Under the pieces are notes generated by a model, which worked only from the letters and a program-made list of their open reading frames with translations, had not been told where the DNA came from and made no database searches. A DNA stretch of 37,148 nt from DAOUMU01 sp034409055 (GTDB lineage Bacteria; Chloroflexota; Anaerolineae; 4572-78; J111): assembly GCA_034409055.1 (NCBI GenBank), contig DAOUMU010000144.1:1-37148 (forward strand), in the 5' to 3' direction. Positions 15,598 through 23,961 of this stretch are shown piece after piece. The translations under genes and the position numbers were made by a program. The stretch's first letter is position 1. The number at the start of each line of letters is the position of its first letter.

Positions 15598-18500
15598 TTG
15601 GAAGTAAAAGATTTCCGTGCATTGCGTATTAGCCTGGCTTCACCGGAAGAAATTCTTAGTTGGTCTTACGGTGAGGTGACCAAGCCAGAAACAATTAACT
15701 ACCGCCGCCTACGCCCGGAAAAGGATGGCCTTTTTTGTGAGGCTATTTTTGGCCCGACGAAAGATTGGCAATGTTATTGTGGTAAGTACAAGCAAGTCCG
15801 CTATAGAGGTATTGTTTGTGAGAAGTGTGGTGTGTTAGTTACTCGCTCCTCTGTACGTCGGGAGCGTATGGGGCACATTGAGTTGGCCGCTCCGGTCGCT
15901 CACATCTGGTATACTCGGCGTGTTCCCTCATACTTGGGCCTCCTGCTGGATATTTCCCGTCGCAATTTAGACCGGGTGCTTTACTTTGCCCATTACATTG
16001 TCACCCGTGTGGATGAGCAGGCTCGTGCCCGTGCATTGAAACGATTGGATGATGAAGTCAGTCGTGAAGAAAAACGGCTTGAAGAACTTCGACAGCAACA
16101 AGTTGATGCCATCCGTAATAAAGCCGATGAGTACATTAGCAATTTGCGTGATGAAGAACAAAAACTGATTGAAGAGTTGAACGAACGCCAAAATGTACTC
16201 ATTGAAGAAGTAATGAAAGAGGCGCAAAACATTCAGAAGCACCTGGAAGAAAAAGTTGGCACTGTTCTGAATGCACCGGTCGTATTCAGCGGCAGCAATG
16301 AAATCATTGCCGATAAAGGCCACACCCTGGATCGAACACATCTCAAAATTTTGAATAACATGGTGGAAGCACGGCTGAATGAGATTAAGGTAGAGATTGA
16401 AGAGGAACTCAGCCGTGAGCAAAATCTCATTAACAGTGAGATCGAGCGTACCCGCCATGTAGCTGAGCAGGAAATAGAAACTCAAAGTGATGGCAGTTCT
16501 CAAGAGCTTAACGAATTGATTGCCCGGATTCAGGAGCAACGTCAAGAACTATTGAATATCCAGTCAATGCAGTTCATGAATGAGGCTCAATATCGTGAAC
16601 TGTCTGATCGCTGGGGTAACGTCTTTAGTGCTGGAATGGGAGCGGAAGCCCTGTACGATATTTGTAAAGACCTTGACTTGGCCAAAATGGCCAATGATTT
16701 ACGCACCCAAATTCGCAGCACACGCTCCAAACAACTTAAGAAAAAAGCCATTAAGCGCCTGCGCGTTGTTGAAAGTCTACGGAAAAGTGGCAATCGCCCG
16801 GAATGGATGATTCTGACCGTTCTACCGGTCATTCCTCCAGACCTACGCCCTATGGTCCAGCTCGACGGGGGACGCTTTGCTACTTCCGATCTGAATGATC
16901 TTTATCGCCGAGTTATTAACCGCAACAATCGCCTCAAGCGTTTGCTCGATTTGGCTGCTCCGGATGTTATTGTACGTAATGAGAAACGGATGTTACAGGA
17001 GGCTGTCGACTCGCTGATCGACAACAGTCGCCGGGGTAAGGCCGTTTCTTCTCGTGGCCGACGCCAGCTTAAGAGTTTGAGTGACATGCTCAAAGGTAAA
17101 CAGGGACGTTTCCGCCGTAACCTGCTGGGTAAACGGGTTGATTACTCTGGTCGGTCTGTCATTGTGGTTGGACCTAACTTAGAGTTACATCAATGCGGCT
17201 TGCCCAAAACCATGGCCCTGGAACTATTCCGTCCTTTTGTAATCCAAAAGTTGGTAGAATACAATTACGCCAATAATGTTAAAGGAGCCAAGCGTATTGT
17301 AGAACAGCGACGGCCTGAAGTATGGGAAGTACTGGAAGAGGTAATCCAAACCCGCCCCATACTGCTCAACCGCGCTCCCACCCTACACCGATTGGGCATT
17401 CAGGCCTTTGAACCTATTTTGGTTGAAGGAAACGCTATTCAGATCCATCCGCTGGTTTGCTCGGCCTTTAATGCCGACTTTGATGGCGACCAGATGGCAG
17501 TTCACATTCCCCTGTCTCAGAAAGCGGTTCAAGAAGCGCGCGAACTGATGCTGTCGTCACATAACCTCTTGCTCCCCTCTAATGGTGAGCCAGTGGTTTC
17601 TCCTACCAAAGACATGGTGTTGGGTGTGTATTATCTGACGATGGCTGAAGATAACAAAAAAGGTGAGGGAAAAACCTTTACTACCATAGATGAGGTTGCC
17701 CTGGCTTATGCCCTGGATAAAGTTGATTTGCATGCTAAAATTCGCCTGCTTCACTATACCTCAGCCGCTAAGGAAACAATGCCTATTGAAACTACGGTTG
17801 GTCGGGTGCTCTTCAACCAGATTCTGCCTGAAGAGTTGCGTTTTGTGAACAGGGTTTTGGATAAGGGAGCGCTAAAAGACCTGGTTGGTTTATGTTATAC
17901 CACGCTAGGTCCTGAAGTGACCGTTCATCTCGTAGACGACGTTAAAGACATCGGCTTTCGATATGCCACCCAATCTGGAACAACCATTTCTATTTCTGAC
18001 ATCACCGTACCGGCTGAAAAGAAGGAAATATTAGCCAGAGTTACTGACCAGGTGGCAAAAACAGAACAGCAATACCGTCGGGGTCTTATTACCGAAGATG
18101 AACGATATGTCAAAACAGTTCAGCTTTGGACGGACGCTACCGATGAGGTCACCGAAGCTGTGCGTAAGGCTATTGACCCTGAGAGCCCGATTAAGATTAT
18201 GGCCGATTCTGGGGCGACCAAGGGGGGCTTTCAACCCATTCGCCAGTTGGCCGGGATGCGTGGTCTGATGGCTGACCCAAGTGGCCGTATCATTGCTTTG
18301 CCCATCCGCTCTAACTTCCGCGAGGGTTTGAGCGCCCTGGAATACTTTATCTCGACCCACGGCGCTCGCAAGGGGTTAGCTGATACTGCCCTCCGTACTG
18401 CTGACGCTGGCTATCTGACCCGTCGCTTAGTTGACGTCTCTCAAGATGTGATTATCAATGCGAACGATTGTAGCGCCAAGACCGGCCAGACCATTACCAC

Positions 18501-19872
18501 AAGCGACAGTACTACCATCGGTGAGACGTTCAAAGAACGAATGTTAGGCCGAGCTTCGTTAAAAAAGATTGTCAATCCAGAGACCGGTGAAGTGGTGCTT
18601 GAACCGAATCGGTTGATTGGCGAGGCAGAGTATAAAGCTATCGAAGAAGCCGGATTGGAGACGATTGTGGTTCGCTCACCATTACACTGCCAGCTTGAGC
18701 ATGGTATTTGTGCCCTATGCTACGGTAGTGATCTGGGACGGGGTGGTCTGGTAGAAATTGGGGCAGCAGTTGGTATTATCGCCGCCCAATCGATTGGCGA
18801 GCCAGGGACGCAGCTTACCCTGCGGACCTTCCACACGGGCGGTGTGGCCGGTGTAGAAGACATCACCCACGGTTTGCCTCGTGTACAGGAGTTATTTGAG
18901 GCTCGTAATCCCAAAGGTGAGGCTATCATCTCCGATCTGGATGGACGTGTAGAATTAATTATGCACGAGGATGGTAGCCGGGTTCTCAAAGTGGCTTCTT
19001 CAGAAATGCGCCACGACGAATATGAGATTCCTGGCAACTGGGCTATTTTAGTTGAAGATGGCGATGAGGTTGAATCCAAGGACAAATTAGCGAAACGGGG
19101 TGAACAAACCCTCTTGGCTGAAAATGGTGGCAAGGTTGAACGAGATGGTAATAAAATTATCGTTCATTGGGAGTTTAGGCAAGAAAAAGAGTACGAGATT
19201 GAGTCAGCCGCTCGTCTACGGGTCACTGATGGGGATGTGGTTACAGTAGGCCAACAGCTTACTGAAGGTTCGCTTAATCCTAACCGTATCCTGCGTGTCT
19301 TGGGTCGTGAGGCCGCCCAGGTTTATCTACTGGAAGAGGTTCAGAAGGTATATCGCTCACAAGGTGTGCCCATTAACGACAAACATATCGAAGTCGTCGT
19401 TCGCCAGATGACCAATAAGGTTCGGGTTGTTGTTAGCGGTGATGGCGAATATCTGCCCGGTGAGTTGCTCGATTACCAAAAATTCCAACATATGAATGAA
19501 AAACTGATTGCCGAAGGTAAACGCCCAGCCTCTGGTCGACCTGTTTTGCTGGGTATTACCAAGGCCGCTCTTAATACTGAGAGCTTCCTTTCTGCTTCTT
19601 CCTTCCAGCACACCATTAATGTCCTGGCTCAGGCGGCTATTGAGGGTAAACGAGATGAATTATATGGCTTGAAAGAAAATGTCATTCTTGGCAAGCTCAT
19701 TCCAGCCGGGACTGGTTATCTGCATTATCATCAGCCTGAAAAGGAAAATGGCTCAGGTACAGATGGCGAACAACAGCTTGAGGCCGAAGAATCGGTTGGT
19801 GTTGCAGTCGATACTGATGGCGATGGCACCGGAAAGATAGACTCTACTGCCGACGAACTGGTGACCCCCTGA
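15598..19872 (+). CDS. rpoC: DNA-directed RNA polymerase subunit beta-prime
   Basis: The product (1424 aa) forms the catalytic clamp half of RNA polymerase. The TTG start is supported by AGGAGG six bases upstream and by the conserved N-terminus IRISLASPEE-like LRISLASPEEILSWSYGEV. The first zinc site is C59, C61, C74 and C77. The catalytic NADFDGDQMAVH carries D627, D629 and D631. The second zinc site includes the Cys of NDCSAKTG and those of CQLEHGICALC, and the trigger-loop helix region IGEPGTQLTLRTFHTGG is intact. Residues about 138-330 are an extra, highly charged coiled-coil insertion, much longer than the matching E. coli stretch. No rpoB lies next to it; a recombinase does. The acidic C-terminal tail (EEN.. 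to VTP) is not conserved. Confidence 0.97.
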   Translation: MEVKDFRALRISLASPEEILSWSYGEVTKPETINYRRLRPEKDGLFCEAIFGPTKDWQCYCGKYKQVRYRGIVCEKCGVLVTRSSVRRERMGHIELAAPVAHIWYTRRVPSYLGLLLDISRRNLDRVLYFAHYIVTRVDEQARARALKRLDDEVSREEKRLEELRQQQVDAIRNKADEYISNLRDEEQKLIEELNERQNVLIEEVMKEAQNIQKHLEEKVGTVLNAPVVFSGSNEIIADKGHTLDRTHLKILNNMVEARLNEIKVEIEEELSREQNLINSEIERTRHVAEQEIETQSDGSSQELNELIARIQEQRQELLNIQSMQFMNEAQYRELSDRWGNVFSAGMGAEALYDICKDLDLAKMANDLRTQIRSTRSKQLKKKAIKRLRVVESLRKSGNRPEWMILTVLPVIPPDLRPMVQLDGGRFATSDLNDLYRRVINRNNRLKRLLDLAAPDVIVRNEKRMLQEAVDSLIDNSRRGKAVSSRGRRQLKSLSDMLKGKQGRFRRNLLGKRVDYSGRSVIVVGPNLELHQCGLPKTMALELFRPFVIQKLVEYNYANNVKGAKRIVEQRRPEVWEVLEEVIQTRPILLNRAPTLHRLGIQAFEPILVEGNAIQIHPLVCSAFNADFDGDQMAVHIPLSQKAVQEARELMLSSHNLLLPSNGEPVVSPTKDMVLGVYYLTMAEDNKKGEGKTFTTIDEVALAYALDKVDLHAKIRLLHYTSAAKETMPIETTVGRVLFNQILPEELRFVNRVLDKGALKDLVGLCYTTLGPEVTVHLVDDVKDIGFRYATQSGTTISISDITVPAEKKEILARVTDQVAKTEQQYRRGLITEDERYVKTVQLWTDATDEVTEAVRKAIDPESPIKIMADSGATKGGFQPIRQLAGMRGLMADPSGRIIALPIRSNFREGLSALEYFISTHGARKGLADTALRTADAGYLTRRLVDVSQDVIINANDCSAKTGQTITTSDSTTIGETFKERMLGRASLKKIVNPETGEVVLEPNRLIGEAEYKAIEEAGLETIVVRSPLHCQLEHGICALCYGSDLGRGGLVEIGAAVGIIAAQSIGEPGTQLTLRTFHTGGVAGVEDITHGLPRVQELFEARNPKGEAIISDLDGRVELIMHEDGSRVLKVASSEMRHDEYEIPGNWAILVEDGDEVESKDKLAKRGEQTLLAENGGKVERDGNKIIVHWEFRQEKEYEIESAARLRVTDGDVVTVGQQLTEGSLNPNRILRVLGREAAQVYLLEEVQKVYRSQGVPINDKHIEVVVRQMTNKVRVVVSGDGEYLPGELLDYQKFQHMNEKLIAEGKRPASGRPVLLGITKAALNTESFLSASSFQHTINVLAQAAIEGKRDELYGLKENVILGKLIPAGTGYLHYHQPEKENGSGTDGEQQLEAEESVGVAVDTDGDGTGKIDSTADELVTP

Positions 19873-20029
19873 GCAAACTCGGTCCACTATATGGCCGGGG
19901 GATGCTGTCGGAAATACGTAAGCGAGCGGGCAGAGATGGCCATTGGTGAATAATGGATACTAACGACAACTCGCCCATTTGCAAATTGTTAAATGTAAAT
20001 CTTTAAGTGAAAGGGGGTGAGGGTAAAAG

Positions 20030-20233
20030 ATGAGTGTTGAGCTAAGATCAGGCGAATCTCAAGATTCTTTGTTGAAGAGATTCAGAAAAGAAGTCATTAA
20101 GGCTCGCGTTTTGAGCACTTACCGCAAGAAACGGTGGTTTGTCTCAAAAAGCGAGCAACGCCGATTAGCCAAGCAGCGGGCCATCCGTAAAGCTCGTCGC
20201 AAGATGTTGCGCCGACAGCAAAATTTCAGGTAG
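20030..20233 (+). CDS. rpsU: 30S ribosomal protein bS21
   Basis: The product (67 aa) is the small, very basic ribosomal protein S21. It shows the usual pattern of a short acidic start, LLKRFRKEVIKARVLSTYRKKRWF, and an Arg/Lys-rich tail ARRKMLRRQQNFR. It sits on the 30S subunit near the 3' end of 16S RNA and helps initiation. A strong AGGGGGTGA ribosome binding site lies upstream, and a clear terminator follows. It is placed between rpoC and gyrA, 157 bp after rpoC. Confidence 0.93.
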   Translation: MSVELRSGESQDSLLKRFRKEVIKARVLSTYRKKRWFVSKSEQRRLAKQRAIRKARRKMLRRQQNFR

Positions 20234-20241
20234 TTGTTGGT

Positions 20242-20295
20242 GATAAGATTAAGTCTTATCTTACAGAGAGGGCGGAGAAATTCGCCCTCTTTTTT
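20242..20295 (+). terminator. Double-hairpin terminator after rpsU
   Basis: A first hairpin GATAAGA-TTAAG-TCTTATC (20242-20260) is followed by the terminator stem AGAGGGCG (20267-20274) with CGCCCTCT (20283-20290) and a T-run from 20291. Confidence 0.88.
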
Positions 20296-20318
20296 ATGCT
20301 CATACAATGCTAGCGAGC

Positions 20319-20347
20319 TTTACTTCATTCCCTAAACTGCCTATAAT
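20319..20347 (+). promoter_or_regulatory. Predicted promoter of gyrA
   Basis: TTTACT (20319-20324) and a perfect TATAAT (20342-20347) are 17 nt apart. The resulting leader would be about 160 nt, long for a simple gene. Supercoiling-sensitive control is usual for gyrase genes but is not readable here. Confidence 0.55.
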
Positions 20348-20514
20348 AGCAATATATATTGTGTAGAATTTATGTTCTTGTACCAGATATAGCGAATCAA
20401 GAACGATAAATAATCTAGGTGCGAATGATGATTGACCGGATGGTGAAAGGTACCCCACTGGCCCCTATTTGTGTCACAAGTTTGCTCTTTGTCATTCGCC
20501 GATGGAGGTGATGT

Positions 20515-22962
20515 ATGATGGAAGTTGGAATAGTTCGCCAAGTGGATATCGACCAGCAGATGCAAGAAGCCTATCTGGATTACGCTATGAGCGTGATTGT
20601 GTCTCGGGCCCTGCCTGACGTACGTGATGGCCTCAAGCCAGTTCACCGACGCATTCTATATGCTATGTATGATATGGGACTGCAAGCTAACCAGGCCCAT
20701 AAAAAAAGTGCCCGGATTGTGGGTGAGGTGCTAGGCAAATACCATCCCCATGGCGATGCAGCGGTATACGATGCCATGGTCCGGATGGCTCAAGATTTTT
20801 CTATGCGCGCCCCCCTGATAGATGGTCAGGGTAACTTTGGCTCAATGGATGGTGATCCGCCCGCCGCAATGCGCTACACCGAAGCTCGTCTGGCAGCCCT
20901 GGCTAATGAAATGATCGTCGATATTAACAAAGATACCGTAGACTTTGTTGAAAACTTTGATGGCAGTTTAACTGAGCCGAATGTACTGCCGGCCAAACTT
21001 CCCAATCTCCTGGTCAATGGAGCCGCAGGCATTGCCGTGGGTATGGCCACCAGCGTGCCGCCCCACAACTTAGGCGAGGTCTGCGACGCCCTAATTTTTA
21101 TGATTGACCGACTAACCAAAAAGAAGGACGTTACTGTAGACGAGTTGCTAACTTTTATCAAGGGGCCTGATTTTCCCACGGGAGGTATTATTTATCGTTA
21201 CGCCGGCGATAAAAACTCCACTGGTAATGGGGAAGACCTGATTAAATCAGCCTATGCTGTGGGGCGTGGACGGATTACAGTTCAGGCCAAAGTCCACATT
21301 GAGGAGATGAGTCGTAATCGCCACCGGTTGGTAATTACCGAACTACCCTACCAGACTAACAAGGCTAACTTAATTGAAAAGATTGCCGAACTGGCTCGTG
21401 ACGGCAAAATTGAGGGCCTGGCCGATCTACGGGATGAGTCAGACCGGCAAGGTATGCGCTTAGTGATTGAATTAACTCGCACCGTTGAGCCAGCGGATGT
21501 TTTGAAACAACTCTTCAAAATGACCCCCCTCCAAAGTACTTTTCGCATTAACATCCTGGCCCTGGTCGAAGGTGAACCACGGCTACTGTCTCTCAAACGC
21601 TCACTTCAACTCTTCATTGAGCATCGACGAGAAATTATTACCCGTCGCACCCGCTATGAGTTAAACCAGGCCAAACATCGAGCGCACATTTTGGAAGGCT
21701 TGCGGATTGCCCTGGCCAATCTGGATGAGATCATTGAGACTATTCGCAGATCCCAATCGGCCGATACAGCCAAAATGAACCTGCGTCGAAAGTTTAAGTT
21801 GAGCGAGATTCAGGCTGCAGCCATTTTAGATATGCCGCTCCGTCGCCTGGCCGCTTTGGAACGCAAAAAAATTGAAACAGAATACAAAGAAGTACTTAAA
21901 CGGATTAAATATCTGGAAGGTTTATTAAAGACACCCAAAAAGATTCTGGAGGTGATTAAAGAGGAACTAACCGAACTAAAGGCCACTTATGCCACGCCTC
22001 GACGTACGATGATTGTGGACCAGATGGCTAATGGGGATAAGTTGATCACCGCTGAGGATTTAGTCCCCGAGGAAGCGGTTATTGTGGCCGTTAGCCAAAA
22101 TAATCAAATCTGTCGGTGGCCGGTTGCGGATGGCCTGGAACCGGGCCGGGGCCGACAAAAGGATCCACTGGCTATCGCCGTGCCGGCTCACACCCGCGAT
22201 ACGCTCTACCTTTTCACTGCTGATGGCCGGGCGGTGATTATCCCTATGCATCAGGTACCGGTTGGAACCGCCCCAGGCGAGGGTCTTAGCCTGGTCGAAT
22301 TTAATGCCAGCCCGAATCACCCCGTGGTGGCCGGTCTGACCCTGGCCAGTAGAGAAGAGATGCCGGGCTACCTCTTTTTAGTTTCCAGATTGGGCCGGGT
22401 AAAACGGCTCTCATTAAGTGACCTGGCTGCCGTTCGTGGTGATGGAACCGTCGTCATGGGTCTTGACAAGGGGGATACACTACTGACTGCCTTTGCCACT
22501 CAGGGTGATGGCGAGGTAATTCTGGTCAGTGCCCAGGGGCAGGCTATTCGCTTCATAGAAGAGGAAGTGCGGCCGATGGGGCTCCCAGCGGCGGGCGTAT
22601 TGGGTATAAAATTAAGTGAAGGAGATACATTAGCCGGAGCTGGCCCGGTCAAGCCCCGTGGCGATTTAGTGCTTGTCACCCAGCAGGGACTGGGTAAGCG
22701 GACGGGGTTGGACAAATATCCCAGGCAGGGACGCTATGGTCAGGGAGTAATTGCTATTAGGTTAACCAAAGCCTCGGGTCCGGTCGCAGTAGCCACAACC
22801 GTTAATGTGTCGGATCGAGTGATGCTGGTTTCTGAGAAAGGAAATAATAAGACGGTGTATGCCAAGAGCTTGCCCAAAATGGGGCGCAATCAAGCTGGAA
22901 AAGCCTTGATGTCAATCAGAGGCCGGGATCAGATAGCTCGTTTGATTACACTAGCGATGTAG
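20515..22962 (+). CDS. gyrA: DNA gyrase subunit A
   Basis: The product (815 aa) is the breakage-reunion subunit of a type IIA topoisomerase. Its N-terminal winged-helix domain holds the catalytic Y121 in MRYTEARL. The coiled-coil tower follows (about 330-490), and then a C-terminal beta-pinwheel of six blades (about 500-810). The quinolone region reads HPHGDAAVYD, with Ala82 where E. coli has Ser83. The GyrA box in the pinwheel is degenerate: QGRYGQG instead of QRRGGKG, keeping Q, R, G and G. A GGAGGTGA ribosome binding site precedes the double ATG. No gyrB is nearby. A ParC-like role cannot be excluded from this window, but the size and full pinwheel favour GyrA. Confidence 0.92.
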   Translation: MMEVGIVRQVDIDQQMQEAYLDYAMSVIVSRALPDVRDGLKPVHRRILYAMYDMGLQANQAHKKSARIVGEVLGKYHPHGDAAVYDAMVRMAQDFSMRAPLIDGQGNFGSMDGDPPAAMRYTEARLAALANEMIVDINKDTVDFVENFDGSLTEPNVLPAKLPNLLVNGAAGIAVGMATSVPPHNLGEVCDALIFMIDRLTKKKDVTVDELLTFIKGPDFPTGGIIYRYAGDKNSTGNGEDLIKSAYAVGRGRITVQAKVHIEEMSRNRHRLVITELPYQTNKANLIEKIAELARDGKIEGLADLRDESDRQGMRLVIELTRTVEPADVLKQLFKMTPLQSTFRINILALVEGEPRLLSLKRSLQLFIEHRREIITRRTRYELNQAKHRAHILEGLRIALANLDEIIETIRRSQSADTAKMNLRRKFKLSEIQAAAILDMPLRRLAALERKKIETEYKEVLKRIKYLEGLLKTPKKILEVIKEELTELKATYATPRRTMIVDQMANGDKLITAEDLVPEEAVIVAVSQNNQICRWPVADGLEPGRGRQKDPLAIAVPAHTRDTLYLFTADGRAVIIPMHQVPVGTAPGEGLSLVEFNASPNHPVVAGLTLASREEMPGYLFLVSRLGRVKRLSLSDLAAVRGDGTVVMGLDKGDTLLTAFATQGDGEVILVSAQGQAIRFIEEEVRPMGLPAAGVLGIKLSEGDTLAGAGPVKPRGDLVLVTQQGLGKRTGLDKYPRQGRYGQGVIAIRLTKASGPVAVATTVNVSDRVMLVSEKGNNKTVYAKSLPKMGRNQAGKALMSIRGRDQIARLITLAM

Positions 22963-22976
22963 CTTAAGGCGCATTT

Positions 22977-23005
22977 TTGTTGTATTCTTCCCCTCATGAT
23001 ATAAT
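22977..23005 (+). promoter_or_regulatory. Predicted promoter of the partner-switching antagonist
   Basis: TTGTTG (22977-22982) and a perfect TATAAT (23000-23005) are 17 nt apart, just after the gyrA stop and 40 nt before the STAS start. Confidence 0.55.
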
Positions 23006-23045
23006 TCCGTATTCGCTGTGCCAGTGTTATTCCAGGAGGGTGCAC

Positions 23046-23381
23046 ATGGAAGTGACAACAAAAAAGATGCGTCGGTGCGATTTAGTTGTTGCTAAAGGTA
23101 GAATAGATGCTGCAACGGTCACAACCTTGGCCGAAGCCTTGAACGAAATAAAAAAAGTAGGCCGCTATAAAATTGTTCTAAACATCAAAGACGTTACCTA
23201 TATTTCCAGTGCCGGTTTGAGTGAACTGATTGATACCCAGAATACCTGCAAACACTTGAAACGGGGTGAATTGGTTCTGGCCGAAGTACCAGAACGGATT
23301 AAGGAGACTTTAGAGCTGGCCGGCCTAACGCCTCTATTTAAGATATTCGACAACGAACTGGAAGCAGTTGGCAGTTTCTAA
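23046..23381 (+). CDS. STAS-domain anti-sigma factor antagonist (RsbV/SpoIIAA-like)
   Basis: The product (111 aa) is a single STAS domain. The phosphorylation loop reads TYISSAGLSELI, with the target Ser at 54 or 55. The start at 23046 is chosen over an upstream in-frame ATG/TTG because AGGAGGG lies six bases ahead and the fold begins there. In known systems the unphosphorylated antagonist binds the RsbW-like kinase and frees its target (often a sigma factor); the kinase phosphorylates it and a SpoIIE-type phosphatase resets it. The matching kinase and phosphatase genes follow. A terminator separates this gene from them, so the antagonist may be expressed at a different level. Confidence 0.92.
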   Translation: MEVTTKKMRRCDLVVAKGRIDAATVTTLAEALNEIKKVGRYKIVLNIKDVTYISSAGLSELIDTQNTCKHLKRGELVLAEVPERIKETLELAGLTPLFKIFDNELEAVGSF

Positions 23382-23420
23382 GGTAACGTTGATTTAATTT
23401 AACCTTATGATATAAGGGAA

Positions 23421-23465
23421 AGCCGTCCTCATCTGCTTCACGGCTTGGGTGACGGCTCTTTTTTT
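23421..23465 (+). terminator. Intrinsic terminator after the STAS gene
   Basis: AGCCGTC (23421-23427) pairs with GACGGCT (23451-23457), followed by CTTTTTTTG. An alternative inner pairing AGCCGT with ACGGCT (to about 23445) is also possible, so two stem forms compete. Confidence 0.75.
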
Positions 23466-23535
23466 GTAACATGAAATAGATGAATCAAGTATTGGATGCC
23501 ACTCGCCGAATACTCAATTCATCTGGACGACGACG

Positions 23536-23961
23536 GTGACCAAAAACCAACTCATTGTTTCCGGTCATTTTGCCAATTTAGCCAAGATCAGCGACTTTAT
23601 CAGCCAAGCAGCCGTTAAAGCAGGTCTGGATGACCGAGCTATCTACGCCGTACAAATGGCCGTGGATGAAGCCTGTTGTAACATTATTGAGCATGCCTAT
23701 GGTGGTGAGGGCATAGGGCAGATTCGCTTGCTCTACAACATCCAGGCAGACGGATTACAAGTTATTATTTACAACCACGGGGCCCCATTTGACCCGTCAC
23801 AAGTGGCTGAATTGGATACCCAGGCCCCTCTGTCAGAGAGGAAGGGGAGGGGAATGGGACTATTCTTCATTCGCCGCCTGGTTGACAGCGTTGAATTTAA
23901 GTTCGGTACCCCCCAAGGACACCAGTTAATCCTGTTCAAGCGCCGGGAGCAAACCTTATGA
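23536..23961 (+). CDS. RsbW/SpoIIAB-like serine kinase (anti-sigma factor)
   Basis: The product (141 aa) is a GHKL-type ATPase domain. The N box is AVDEACCNIIEHAYG, G1 is NHGAPFDPSQ and G2 is GRGMGLFFIRRLVDSVEF. Proteins of this shape phosphorylate STAS antagonists on serine and bind a regulated partner. The GTG start has only a poor GGACGA upstream. Its stop overlaps the start of the phosphatase gene by 4 bp (ATGA), which indicates translational coupling. No sigma factor gene is seen in the window, so the final target of the switch is unknown. Confidence 0.9.
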   Translation: MTKNQLIVSGHFANLAKISDFISQAAVKAGLDDRAIYAVQMAVDEACCNIIEHAYGGEGIGQIRLLYNIQADGLQVIIYNHGAPFDPSQVAELDTQAPLSERKGRGMGLFFIRRLVDSVEFKFGTPQGHQLILFKRREQTL

